Below, piece by piece: positions 25,138 to 33,231 of a DNA stretch of 64,000 bases. The notes below the pieces were generated by a model. The model had not been told where the DNA came from and made no database searches. It saw nothing but the letters and a program-made list of their open reading frames with translations. The stretch is taken from assembly GCF_009765355.1 (NCBI RefSeq), contig NZ_VTHK01000017.1, positions 1 to 64,000 on the forward strand, read 5' to 3'. The position numbers and the translations under genes were made by a program. This DNA comes from Amycolatopsis anabasis (GTDB lineage Bacteria > Actinomycetota > Actinomycetes > Mycobacteriales > Pseudonocardiaceae). Within the stretch, counting starts at the first letter, position 1, and each line of letters starts with the position of its first letter.

Positions 25138-25498
25138 GAGTGCTCCTGACACGCGACGCGAACGGAAGATCCGGCTACGCGACGCGACACGACGAACACC
25201 CTCCAGCGCCGGTGCGGCTACGCGGGTGAACGAGCGGACGTGCTCAACTGCCGTGTCGCGTCGGGATACACCCGCACGACGCGACCAGGAGCAGATCGAT
25301 GGTGCGGTCACGCCAGAACCGGCCCGCCGACGCGGGCTGAGCGGTGCTCGCTGACCTGGTCACGCTTCGGATACTGCCACAACCGCGCGCCCGCGCGGGC
25401 GTGATCCCACGCACTGGTACGCCCGTGCGACCAGCCCCGATCCCCGCTGGACGGGGTGCCGTCGCGACAGGGCCGGAGCCACTCGACACAATGGGGCC
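25138..25498. promoter_or_regulatory. Divergent intergenic region with long CDO leader
   Basis: 361 bp between the cysteine-dioxygenase operon (minus) and the ABC ATPase gene (plus). On the minus strand it contains the candidate leader ORF at 25244-25363 and two copies of CGCGTAGCCG in the stretch after it. On the plus strand CACAAT lies 6 bases before the ATPase GTG and could be a -10 for a leaderless transcript. Confidence 0.4.
25244..25363 (-). CDS. Candidate cysteine-responsive leader peptide
   Basis: 39-codon frame from GTG 25363 to TGA 25246-25244, ending 106 bp before the cysteine-dioxygenase start. The C-terminal part reads RTIDLLLVASCGC, followed by 7 more residues. This resembles the R-x-H-V-D-L-x-R-x-x-S-x-x-C consensus of short leader peptides found ahead of sulfur-metabolism genes in actinomycetes, where Cys codons near the end sense cysteinyl-tRNA. 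No ribosome-binding site is seen; CAGTAT lies just upstream and would suit a leaderless transcript. Family resemblance is from memory; the regulatory role is inference. Confidence 0.4.
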   Translation of the reverse strand: MTRSASTAQPASAGRFWRDRTIDLLLVASCGCIPTRHGS

Positions 25499-26311
25499 GT
25501 GAGCGAGCTGACGCAGCCAAACGACCTTGACGATCTCGTGGTGCGGATGGCCGGTGTCGGAGTCCGCCGGGGGAACAACCACCTCCTCGCCGGACTCGAC
25601 TGGGCGGTGGAGCTGGACGAGCGGTGGGTGGTGCTGGGCCCGAACGGCGCCGGCAAGACCACCCTGCTCCGGCTGGCCGCCGCCGAGCTGCATCCGACCA
25701 CCGGCACCGTGCACCTGCTCGGCGAGCAGCTGGGCCGGGTGGACATCTTCGAGCTGCGTCCGCGGATCGGCTTCACCTCGGCGGCCCTGGCCGGTCGTGT
25801 CCCCGGTGAGGAGCTCGTCCGCGATGTCGTGGTCAGCGCCGGGTACGCGGTGCTCGGCCGGTGGCGCGAGTCCTACGACCACGTCGACCTCGACCGGGCG
25901 GAGGAGCTGCTCGGCGCGCTCGGCGTCCAGCACCTGGCCGAGCGGACCTTCGGCACCCTGTCCGAGGGGGAGCGCAAGCGCACGCTGATCGCCCGCTCGC
26001 TGATGACCGATCCGGAGATGCTGCTGCTCGACGAGCCCGCCGCCGGGTTGGACCTCGGCGGCCGCGAGGACCTCGTCGCGCGCCTGTCCGCCTTGGCGCT
26101 GGATCCCGACGCCCCGGCCATGGTGCTGGTGACCCACCACGTCGAGGAGATCCCGCCGGGGTTCACCCACGCGCTGTTGCTGCGCGAGGGGCAGGTGGTC
26201 GTCGCCGGACTCGTCGACGACGTGCTGACCAGCGAGAACCTGTCCAAGACGTTCGACCAGGACCTCCTGCTCGAGCGTTCGGGTGATCGTTACTTCGCCC
26301 GCCGCCGGTAA
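25499..26311 (+). CDS. Stand-alone ABC transporter ATP-binding protein
   Basis: 270 residues, one nucleotide-binding domain: Walker A GPNGAGKTT, signature variant LSEGERKRTLIAR, Walker B MLLLDEPAAGLD and switch His in VTHHVEE. The signature LSEGE replaces the usual LSGGQ, as in some non-transport or iron-type ATPases. No permease gene is adjacent. The GTG start at 25499 is preceded by CACAAT, possibly a -10 of a leaderless transcript. Its partner and substrate are unknown. Confidence 0.85.
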   Translation: MSELTQPNDLDDLVVRMAGVGVRRGNNHLLAGLDWAVELDERWVVLGPNGAGKTTLLRLAAAELHPTTGTVHLLGEQLGRVDIFELRPRIGFTSAALAGRVPGEELVRDVVVSAGYAVLGRWRESYDHVDLDRAEELLGALGVQHLAERTFGTLSEGERKRTLIARSLMTDPEMLLLDEPAAGLDLGGREDLVARLSALALDPDAPAMVLVTHHVEEIPPGFTHALLLREGQVVVAGLVDDVLTSENLSKTFDQDLLLERSGDRYFARRR

Positions 26312-26370
26312 CGTGTTCTACCGAGCGGTAACCTTCGATGAGCATCGGCGCGGTCAAAGGAGGACTGAGC

Positions 26371-27150
26371 GTGGGAGAGTTCGTAACCCTTGAGGTCGAG
26401 GCCGGGGTCGGCACGATCCGGCTGGACCGCCCGCCGGTCAACGCCCTGAACAACCAGGTGCAGGCCGAACTCGCCGAGGCCGCGAAGGAGGCGACCGAGC
26501 GCGCCGACGTGCGCGCGGTGATCCTCTATGGCGGCGAGAAGACGTTCGCGGGCGGCGCCGACATCAAGGAGATGGCCGCGCGGTCCTACGTCGAGATGCG
26601 CACCTTCGGCGCGGCGCTGTCGGCTTCGCTGAGCCGGTTGGCCGCGATCCCCAAGCCGACCGTCGCCGCGATCACCGGGTACGCGCTCGGCGGCGGGCTC
26701 GAGCTCGCGCTCACCGCCGACTACCGGGTGGCCGGGGACAACGTCAAGGTCGGCCAGCCGGAGATCCAGCTCGGCATCATCCCGGGCGCCGGCGGCACGC
26801 AGCGGCTGGCCCGGCTGATCGGGCCGAGCAAGGCCAAGGACCTGGTCTACACCGGCCGGTTCGTGAAGGCCGAGGAGGCGCTCGCCCTCGGCATCGTCGA
26901 CCAGGTGGTGGCGCCGGACGACGTGTACTCCGCCGCGCACAAGTGGGCCGCGCAGTTCGCGGAGGGCCCGGCGGTCGCGCTCGCGGCCGCGAAGGCGGCG
27001 ATCGACGGCGGCCTCGACGTGGACCTGGCCAACGGGCTGAAGCTGGAGACCCAGCTGTTCACCGCGCTCTGGGCGACCGAGGACCAGGCGAACGGCATGC
27101 AGTCGTTCATCGACAACGGGCCGGGCAAGGCCACCTTCGAAGGGAAGTGA
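26371..27150 (+). CDS. Enoyl-CoA hydratase/isomerase
   Basis: 259 residues from GTG 26371, 7 bases after an AAAGGAGGA ribosome-binding site (26356-26364). Crotonase fold: oxyanion-hole segment KTFAGGADIKEM, ALGGGLELALTADYRVA, and EIQLGIIPGAGGTQRL with catalytic Glu positions. Such enzymes hydrate enoyl-CoA in fatty-acid or branched-chain breakdown; the exact acyl chain cannot be told. The methyltransferase gene follows after 7 bp, and the three genes to 29311 probably form one operon. Confidence 0.9.
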   Translation: MGEFVTLEVEAGVGTIRLDRPPVNALNNQVQAELAEAAKEATERADVRAVILYGGEKTFAGGADIKEMAARSYVEMRTFGAALSASLSRLAAIPKPTVAAITGYALGGGLELALTADYRVAGDNVKVGQPEIQLGIIPGAGGTQRLARLIGPSKAKDLVYTGRFVKAEEALALGIVDQVVAPDDVYSAAHKWAAQFAEGPAVALAAAKAAIDGGLDVDLANGLKLETQLFTALWATEDQANGMQSFIDNGPGKATFEGK

Positions 27151-27157
27151 GGGCGCG

Positions 27158-28132
27158 ATGACCGAGGTGAATCCGGCTCCGCACCCGCACGCCACCGCCG
27201 AGGAGGTGGAGGCCGCCTACCGCGACCCGAAGCTGGCCAACGTGCTCTACCACGACTGGGAGGCCGGCACCTACGACGAGAAGTGGTCGATCTCCTACGA
27301 CGAGCGCTGCATCTCGTATGCCACGGACGTGTTCAACGCGGTCGCGGGCGAGGACGGGCAGCCCTACCCGACCGCGATGGAACTGGGCAGCGGCACCGGG
27401 TTCTTCCTGCTGAACCTGATGCAGGGCGGGGTGATCAAGAAGGGTTCGGTCACCGACCTCTCGCCGGGCATGGTCGAGGTCGCCCTGCGCAACGCCGAGA
27501 AGCTCGGCCTGGACGTGGACGGCCGCGTCGCGGACGCCGAGCGGATTCCCTACGACGACAACACTTTCGACCTGGTCGTCGGGCATGCCGTGCTGCACCA
27601 CATCCCGGACGTCCCGGCGGCGTTCCGCGAGGTGCTGCGGGTGCTCAAGCCCGGCGGGCGATTCGTCTTCGCGGGCGAGCCTACGAAGATCGGCGACTTC
27701 TACGCGCGGCGGCTCGGGCAGCTGACCTGGTGGCTGACCACGAACCTCACCAAACTGCCCGCCTTGCGGGGCTGGCGCCGCCCGCAGGAGGAGCTCGACG
27801 AGTCCTCGCGCGCGGCGGCGCTCGAGGCGGTCGTCGACATCCACACGTTCGACCCCTCGGATCTGGAGCGCAAGGCGCTGGGCGCGGGCGCGGTGGACGT
27901 GCGCGCGGTCACCGAGGAGTTCTCCGCGGCGCTGCTGGGCTGGCCGATCCGGACGTTCGAGGCCGCGGTGCCGCAGGAGAAGCTCACCGTGGCGTGGCGG
28001 CTGTTCGCCTACAAGGCGTGGCTGCGACTGTCCGCTTTGGACAAGAAGCTGCTGGCGAAGGTGTTGCCGCGCGAGCTGTTCTACAACGTGATGATCACCG
28101 GCGTGAAGCCACCGGCGAGGGTTGAGTTGTAG
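27158..28132 (+). CDS. Class I SAM-dependent methyltransferase
   Basis: 324 residues. Rossmann methyltransferase motifs: MELGSGTGFFLLNLM (motif I), TDLSPGMVEVA (II), ADAERIPYDDNTFDLVVGHAVLHHIPD (post-I to III). An upstream helical section and a C-terminal arm rich in aromatics extend the core. The substrate is not evident. It lies 7 bp after the enoyl-CoA hydratase and abuts the next gene with no gap, so it is co-transcribed with both. Confidence 0.88.
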   Translation: MTEVNPAPHPHATAEEVEAAYRDPKLANVLYHDWEAGTYDEKWSISYDERCISYATDVFNAVAGEDGQPYPTAMELGSGTGFFLLNLMQGGVIKKGSVTDLSPGMVEVALRNAEKLGLDVDGRVADAERIPYDDNTFDLVVGHAVLHHIPDVPAAFREVLRVLKPGGRFVFAGEPTKIGDFYARRLGQLTWWLTTNLTKLPALRGWRRPQEELDESSRAAALEAVVDIHTFDPSDLERKALGAGAVDVRAVTEEFSAALLGWPIRTFEAAVPQEKLTVAWRLFAYKAWLRLSALDKKLLAKVLPRELFYNVMITGVKPPARVEL

Positions 28133-29311
28133 TTGCCGTACGCGTTCTCGCTGGACGACGTCGCCTTCCTGCGCTCGGCGGAAGGCAGGCGGGCGCTGGA
28201 CGAGTGCTACACGCTGGGCCTCACCGAGTCGACGCGGGTCCGGGACGTCGCGACCGCGCGGCGGGTGGTGGGCGAGCGGTACGCGGCCGCGGTGATCGAG
28301 ACCGTGGTGCTGCGCCGCCGCGCCCGCGCGAAGCTGGACGCCGCGGACGACTGGCTGTTCACCGGGGACGCGCTGCAGCAGGCGAGTGCCTCCCCGGTGG
28401 CGCGGCACCGCGCGGACCGGCTGGCCGGGCGGGACGTGCACGACGTGACCTGCTCGGTCGGCGCGGATCTGGTCGAGCTGGCGCGGGCCGCCCGGCGGTG
28501 CGTGGGGTCCGATGTGGACGCGGTGCGGGTGGCGATGGCGCGGCACAACTGCGCGCGGGCGGGGGTGGAACCCGCGGTGCTGCGGGCCGACGCGCTGCGC
28601 CCGACGAGCGTGGACACCGTGGCGGTGGCCGATCCGGCGCGCCGGGACGCCTCGGGCAAACGGGTGTGGCGGCCGGGAGATTTCGTGCCGTCGCTGGACG
28701 AACTGGCGGCGGTGTACGCGCGCGGGGACCTGGTGGTGAAATGCGCGCCGGGGATCGATCCGGCCGTGGCGCCGTGGGCGGGCGAGATCGAGCTGGTGTC
28801 GTGGGACGGGCAGGTGCGCGAGGCGTGCCTGTGGAGCCGCGGGCTGGCCACCGTGACGCGGCGGGCGACCGTGCTGCGCACGGGGAGTCGCATGTGGACG
28901 ATCACCGACGCGGAGCCCGATGACGCGGGCGTCGGCCCGGTCGGCGAGTGGATCGTGGATCCGGACGGTGCGGTGGTGCGGGCCGGGCTGGTCCGGCACT
29001 ACGCGGCGCGGTACGGGTTGTGGCAGCTGGACGAGCGGATCGCATACCTGACCGGGGACCGGCCGCCGGTGGGAATCCGCGCCTTTCGCGTGCTGGAGCA
29101 CGGGAGTTTCCACGAGAAGTCGCTGCGCGCGGTGCTGAAGCGGCGGGGGATCGGCCGCCTGGAGATCCTGGTGCGGGGCCTGAGCGTCGATCCGGACGCA
29201 CTGCGGAAACGGCTGAAGCCGAAGGGCGACGGCGAGGCGACCGTGGTGCTGGCCCGGGTCGGGCGGGGCGCGGCCGCCTATGTCTGCCGCGCCGAGGTGA
29301 TCAGCCGCTAG
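28133..29311 (+). CDS. THUMP-like domain class I methyltransferase
   Basis: 392 residues. It starts at a TTG immediately after the previous stop (TAG-TTG) with GAGGG just upstream. The central part has a degenerate methyltransferase core (DVTCSVGADLVELARAARR, VGSDVDAVRVAMARHN, VAVADPARRDASG). The C-terminal segment (HGSFHEKSLRAVLKRRGIGRLEILVRG) matches the THUMP-like/ferredoxin-like domain of the PG_1098-type family. Such proteins may act on RNA. The N-terminal half carries several Arg-rich helices. The function in this operon is uncertain. Confidence 0.82.
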   Translation: MPYAFSLDDVAFLRSAEGRRALDECYTLGLTESTRVRDVATARRVVGERYAAAVIETVVLRRRARAKLDAADDWLFTGDALQQASASPVARHRADRLAGRDVHDVTCSVGADLVELARAARRCVGSDVDAVRVAMARHNCARAGVEPAVLRADALRPTSVDTVAVADPARRDASGKRVWRPGDFVPSLDELAAVYARGDLVVKCAPGIDPAVAPWAGEIELVSWDGQVREACLWSRGLATVTRRATVLRTGSRMWTITDAEPDDAGVGPVGEWIVDPDGAVVRAGLVRHYAARYGLWQLDERIAYLTGDRPPVGIRAFRVLEHGSFHEKSLRAVLKRRGIGRLEILVRGLSVDPDALRKRLKPKGDGEATVVLARVGRGAAAYVCRAEVISR

Positions 29312-29411
29312 AATTCCGGGCGAACCGTCCAAATCGGACCGATCGGGTGGAGTCCGCCGGGGTCGCCGTCTAGGTTCTGCGCGGTATGTTTACGCACTGA
29401 GGGGAGATTCC

Positions 29412-30173
29412 ATGTTCCGCGTTCCCGGTCTGCTCAAACTCGCCGCGGCGGCGGCCGTCGGCGCGACGATCGCCGGTGGCGCCACGGCGCTGGCCACCCA
29501 GGACGACGCCGCCCGCGCGCACCGGGAACCGGCGAACCTCGGTCAGGTCAAGAACGACGTGCGGGCGTACTACGGGGACTACCTCGACGCGGCCGGTAAG
29601 CACCACCACTCCGAGACGAGCCAGTGGGCGAAGGAAACGGCCAAGCAGGTGACCGGTGCGAAGGCGTACCTGGCGCGGCGGCTCGCCGACGGGGTCAAGA
29701 ACCCGGCGATCGTGCTGGACATCGACGACACCTCGGAGATCACCTACGGGTGGGAGGCGGACAACGACTTCGGTTTCGACCCGGTCAAGCAGGAGCAGGC
29801 GATCAACGCCGGGACGTTCCAGCCGATCAAGCCGACCCTGGAACTGGCGAACTGGGCGGCGCGGCGGGGGGTCCGGGTCTACTTCCTGACCGGACGCAAG
29901 GAGCACCAGGGCCCGGCGTCGCTGAAGAACCTGGCGAACGAGGGCTACCCGGCCCCGGCCGAAGCGTTCTTCAAGCCGGAGACCAAGGCGCCCGAGTACC
30001 TGCCGTGCGGGCTGACCTGCGACACGATCCAGTACAAGTCCGGAACGCGGGCGCACATCGCGGCGCAGGGCAGCGCCATCGTCCTCAACCTCGGGGACCA
30101 GTTCAGCGACCTCGAAGGCGGCTACGCCGAGCGGCCGGTGAAACTGCCCAACCCGATGTACTACCTCCCCTAG
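29412..30173 (+). CDS. Secreted HAD-superfamily acid phosphatase
   Basis: 253 residues with a Sec-type signal (LLKLAAAAAVGATIAGGATALA). The class-B/III acid-phosphatase (PF03767) core starts with IVLDIDDTSEITY, the nucleophile DxD motif, followed by VRVYFLTGRKE and NLGDQFSDLEGG for the second and third HAD motifs. It hydrolyses phosphomonoesters outside the cell or on its surface. A GAGGGGAG ribosome-binding site precedes ATG 29412. It stands alone and ends before a long inverted repeat. Confidence 0.9.
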   Translation: MFRVPGLLKLAAAAAVGATIAGGATALATQDDAARAHREPANLGQVKNDVRAYYGDYLDAAGKHHHSETSQWAKETAKQVTGAKAYLARRLADGVKNPAIVLDIDDTSEITYGWEADNDFGFDPVKQEQAINAGTFQPIKPTLELANWAARRGVRVYFLTGRKEHQGPASLKNLANEGYPAPAEAFFKPETKAPEYLPCGLTCDTIQYKSGTRAHIAAQGSAIVLNLGDQFSDLEGGYAERPVKLPNPMYYLP

Positions 30174-30182
30174 CCGAAGGCC

Positions 30183-30256
30183 CGCACTTTGTCGGCTAAG
30201 TGCGGTGCATGGGCCACCTCGGTCGTCGTGGTATCGCACTTAGCCGACAAAGTGCG
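30183..30256. terminator. Long inverted repeat/terminator
   Basis: Perfect 22-bp arms (30183-30204 and 30235-30256) with a 30-base loop, between the convergent phosphatase and chitinase genes. The core GCACTTTGTCGGC is repeated in the other arm. It probably ends transcription from both sides. Confidence 0.75.
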
Positions 30257-30261
30257 CCGGG

Positions 30262-31233
30262 CTAGCCGGTGTAGGCCGCGAAGATCTTGGCGAATTCGTA
30301 GGGGCTCTGGGAGATGTTGGTGCAGCGGTACAGCGGGCCGTTGCAGGCGTTGGCGTCGCGGCCGACTTCCCAGTACGACAGCATGCCCAGGTGCACGGAC
30401 TTGGCGAAGGCGACCAGGGCCGAGGCGTCCTTCTGGTAGAAGATCTCGTTGCGGGAGTCGTTCACGCCGATCATCGGGGTCACGCCGACCTTCTGCCAGG
30501 TGGCCGCGTCGGACAGGCCGAAGATCGGTTTGATCTGCGCGTGGGTCGACTTCGCCGCCTCGATCGCTTTGGCGCCCTGATCGGCCGGGCCCTGGTAGTA
30601 GTCCATCGCCATCACGTTGACCAGGTCGACGTCGACGCCCGCGTTCTTGGCCGAGCGCACGACGTTCAGCCCGTCCGCGGTGAGGCCGCTCGGGAGCACC
30701 GGCAAGGTGAGCGAGATCTTCACGCCGGGATTGTTCTTCTGCACGATGGCCAGCGCCTGCGACCGGCGTTCGACCGAGGCCGGATCGGCGACCGCCGCGC
30801 CTTCGATGTCGAGGTCGATGTACTTCAGTTGGTAGGTCTTGATCACGGCCTCGTATTCGGCGGCGGTCGCGGCGGCGCTGCCGCAGGCCTGGGCGAGTTC
30901 GATGCCCGAGGCGCCGCCGAAGGAGACCTTCACATCGCCGCCGCCCGCGCGGATCTTGGCGATTTCGTCGGACTGCCAGCCGGTTCGCGGATCGTAGGCG
31001 GCGAACCAGCTCGCCTTACAGCCGTACGAGGTGACGAAGCCGAGGGTGAACGACTTCAGGTTGCCCGACCTCGCCATGCCGGACAGGCTCGGGGTCGGCC
31101 ACGCCCCCATATCGACATATGGTGCTAAAGGGATCGTGGCCACCTCGGCGGTGGCGGGTGCGGCGGCGCCGGTCGCGGCGGCCAGGGTTGCGGCGGTCAG
31201 GGCCAAGACGCGCCGGAAAGCGGAGAAAGCCAT
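30262..31233 (-). CDS. Secreted GH18 chitinase
   Basis: 323 residues from ATG 31233 with GGAGG 5 bases upstream. Signal peptide (VLALTAATLAAATGAAAPATA) then a GH18 TIM barrel with VKVSFGGASG and the catalytic segment KYIDLDIEG, whose final Glu is the proton donor. The first Asp of the usual DxxDxDxE is a Lys here, a variant seen in related small chitinases. No chitin-binding module is present. A dre-like DasR-type palindrome at 31286-31315 suggests control by N-acetylglucosamine metabolism. Confidence 0.9.
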   Translation of the reverse strand: MAFSAFRRVLALTAATLAAATGAAAPATAEVATIPLAPYVDMGAWPTPSLSGMARSGNLKSFTLGFVTSYGCKASWFAAYDPRTGWQSDEIAKIRAGGGDVKVSFGGASGIELAQACGSAAATAAEYEAVIKTYQLKYIDLDIEGAAVADPASVERRSQALAIVQKNNPGVKISLTLPVLPSGLTADGLNVVRSAKNAGVDVDLVNVMAMDYYQGPADQGAKAIEAAKSTHAQIKPIFGLSDAATWQKVGVTPMIGVNDSRNEIFYQKDASALVAFAKSVHLGMLSYWEVGRDANACNGPLYRCTNISQSPYEFAKIFAAYTG

Positions 31234-31642
31234 GGGAACCTCCATGGGTGCGAAGGCCGCGGGCAGGGAGTACGCGGCCCTCCCAGTGGTATAGACCACA
31301 ATTGGTCTATACCACCAGCGCCCATTCGGGGTACACCGTGCTACCGGGGACCAGCGGGGTTGCCCCAGGCGGCCGGGAAATCCGGGCATGTCGCGAGATC
31401 GACCCGTTCGCTCCGCGTGCCGAGCCGGGGCTGGTGGTGGGCGAACGGGCGGCCGTGGGAGGAACCGATCACCTGGTTTCACAGGCGTCTTCCTTGTGAA
31501 CCGCCGTTACACCCCAGCTCCCGGTGAACTGCGATTCCACGATCTTCGCAGTGAACCGAGTATCCGCGATCTTCCCTGTGAACCGTGGTCCCACGGTCTT
31601 CTTGGTGAATCGCCGATTCACCCACTTCTTGGTTGACCGAGT
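31234..31642. other. Intergenic region between chitinase and TetR genes
   Basis: 409 bp holding the chitinase promoter with its dre-like site (31286-31315) and, from 31496, most of the 27-bp repeat array. No further gene was recognised; short plus-strand frames through the array are repeat artefacts. Confidence 0.6.
31286..31315. promoter_or_regulatory. DasR-type (dre-like) palindrome upstream of chitinase
   Basis: 12-base arms GTGGTATAGACC and GGTCTATACCAC separated by 6 bases. Each arm matches one near-complete dre core (TGGTCTAGACCA), giving two TGG-N6-CCA blocks at 31287-31298 and 31303-31314, 16 bp apart. The site is 53 bp before the chitinase start, as in Streptomyces chitinase promoters. 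Confidence 0.7.
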
Positions 31643-31685
31643 TCACGCGCGGTCGGCTGTGAACCGAGTTTTCAACCTGTCCAGC
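31496..31685. repeat. Tandem 27-bp repeats (GTGAACCG type)
   Basis: Seven blocks begin with GTGAA or GTTGA at 31496, 31524, 31551, 31578, 31605, 31632 and 31659; after the first 28-bp step all spacings are exactly 27 bp. Unit bodies share CGATCTTC(C/G)-type middles. The last two units run into the 3' end of the TetR gene. Because 27 is divisible by 3 the array stays open in several frames. Confidence 0.8.
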
Positions 31686-32335
31686 TCTGTGGTGAGTTCA
31701 CGACTCGAAGGCCGGGTCTTGCGCGGTACCCGTGAAGACAGGGCGGCGCCGTACCCGGCCATCGCGATGACGTCGTAGATCCACGCGTCGAGGTCTTCCG
31801 GCCAGGGGAACGCGGGCTGGGCGATGAGCAGCGAAGCGCAGCCGTGCACCGCGGACCACAGTCCCAGGGCGAGTGTTTCGGGAGTTCCCCGCAGGACACC
31901 GGCGTGAACACAGGTCGCCACCGCATCGACTATGTACTGGAAACACGCGGAAGATGCCTGTGAAGTGGATTCACAGCCGTTTTGCCGCATCATCAGTATT
32001 CGGTACTGCACCGGGTGATCGAGGGCGAACCGGACATAGGCGTGGCCCCGCCTGCCCAGTGCGGCAAACGGATCGGCCACCCCCTCGGCGGCCGCGCGCA
32101 TGCGGTTGCCCAGCTCATCCCACGCGCGCAGGCACACGGCTTCGACCAGGGCCTCCTTGTCGGCGAAGTGCAGGTACACCGACGGGGTGGTGACCCCGGC
32201 CTGCCGGGCGACGGCGCGCAGGGTCAGCGCGTCCTCGGTACCGGCCTCGATCAGCAGTTGCTCCGCCGCGCGCAGGATCTCCTCGCGCAGACGATTGCCT
32301 TCACCGGGCCGGGCCCGCACGCGTCGGGTGCTCAT
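31643..32335 (-). CDS. TetR-family regulator of the thioesterase gene
   Basis: 230 residues. N-terminal TetR helix-turn-helix (EDALTLRAVARQAGVTTPSVYLHFADKEALVEAV), a helical ligand domain with several Cys (NGCESTSQASSACFQ) and a C-terminal end encoded by repeat DNA (the last units of the 27-bp array). It is divergent from the thioesterase gene; the 61-bp gap holds two TGAC-N3-GTCA palindromes, the likely operators. Acyl-CoA-type ligands are common for such pairs, but the ligand here is unknown. Confidence 0.9.
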   Translation of the reverse strand: MSTRRVRARPGEGNRLREEILRAAEQLLIEAGTEDALTLRAVARQAGVTTPSVYLHFADKEALVEAVCLRAWDELGNRMRAAAEGVADPFAALGRRGHAYVRFALDHPVQYRILMMRQNGCESTSQASSACFQYIVDAVATCVHAGVLRGTPETLALGLWSAVHGCASLLIAQPAFPWPEDLDAWIYDVIAMAGYGAALSSRVPRKTRPSSRELTTELDRLKTRFTADRA

Positions 32336-32344
32336 GGGATCAGA

Positions 32345-32371
32345 TTGACGGCGTCAGGTTGACGGTGTCAA
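32345..32371. promoter_or_regulatory. Paired TetR operators TGAC-N3-GTCA
   Basis: TTGACGGCGTCA (32345-32356) and TTGACGGTGTCAA (32359-32371) lie 14 bp apart between the divergent tetR and thioesterase starts. Tandem palindromes of this form are typical TetR operators. Confidence 0.7.
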
Positions 32372-32396
32372 GCTGACCTTGCCGAAGGGAGCGAGC

Positions 32397-33221
32397 ATGG
32401 GGACTTTCCAGGAGGCCACCGCGGTGGTGCCCCGCGGGGGCGCGGCCGGGCTGCACGAGTTCGACGCCACGTTGGACGAGCAGTGGGCGGTCGGGACGAA
32501 ACTGCACGGCGGCTACCTGCTGGCGGTGCTCGGGCGGGCCGCGGCCCAGGTGACCGGGGCCGGGCATCCGCACCTCACCGCGGTGAGCGGTTCCTTCGTG
32601 CAGGCACCGGAACCCGGGCCCGCCGTGATCGCGGTGGAGGTGCTGCGGGCCGGTCGCGGTTCGACGCAGCTGCGCGCACGGCTGGCTCAGGGGAACCGGT
32701 CGTGCGCCGAAGCGTTGCTCACCCAGGGCCTGCTGAACCACGACGACGCCTGGTGGTCCGGGCTCGAGCCGGTCCAGCTCCCGGACGAGCAGGAATGTTT
32801 CCGCTCGCCCGCCGAAGCGCCGGGCGCGGGATTCCGGGTGCCGCTGATGGACGTCGTCGAGACGCGGCTGGATCCCGGCCACCTCGGGTTCGCGGTCGGC
32901 AAACCGGCAGGGAAGGGTGAGATCGCCGGGTGGCAGCGCCTCGCGAACGGCGACGACTGGGATCCGCTGAGCCTGCTCGTGGCCCTCGACCCGGTGCCGC
33001 CGGTGTCCTACGACCTCGGCATCCAGGGCTGGGCGCCGACCGTGCAGCTGTCGGCCTACCTCCGCCGCCTGCCCGCCCCCGGTCCCGTGCGGGTCCAGAT
33101 GCGCGCGAACGACGTGGGCGGCGACCGGATGGACGAGGTCGCCTACGCCTGGGACAGCAAGGACCGGCTGGTCGCCCAGGCCACCCAGCTCGCCGCCGTC
33201 CGCGTCCCGGAGCGCCGGTAG
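32397..33221 (+). CDS. Thioesterase family protein (double hotdog)
   Basis: 274 residues from ATG 32397 with GAAGGGAG upstream. Two hotdog-type halves: the N-terminal LHGGYLLAVLGRAAAQ and a C-terminal VSYDLGIQGWAPTVQLSAYLRR, as in TesB-like acyl-CoA thioesterases of actinomycetes. It would hydrolyse acyl-CoA. Control by the divergent TetR regulator is supported by two operator-like palindromes in the shared promoter region. Confidence 0.87.
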   Translation: MGTFQEATAVVPRGGAAGLHEFDATLDEQWAVGTKLHGGYLLAVLGRAAAQVTGAGHPHLTAVSGSFVQAPEPGPAVIAVEVLRAGRGSTQLRARLAQGNRSCAEALLTQGLLNHDDAWWSGLEPVQLPDEQECFRSPAEAPGAGFRVPLMDVVETRLDPGHLGFAVGKPAGKGEIAGWQRLANGDDWDPLSLLVALDPVPPVSYDLGIQGWAPTVQLSAYLRRLPAPGPVRVQMRANDVGGDRMDEVAYAWDSKDRLVAQATQLAAVRVPERR

Positions 33222-33231
33222 CCCACCGAGT

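Noticed and set aside
31524..31778. Plus-strand ORF with nine-residue peptide repeats (xxIFxVNR)
   Set aside because: The periodicity comes from the 27-bp DNA repeats; all frames are open and there is no convincing start site.
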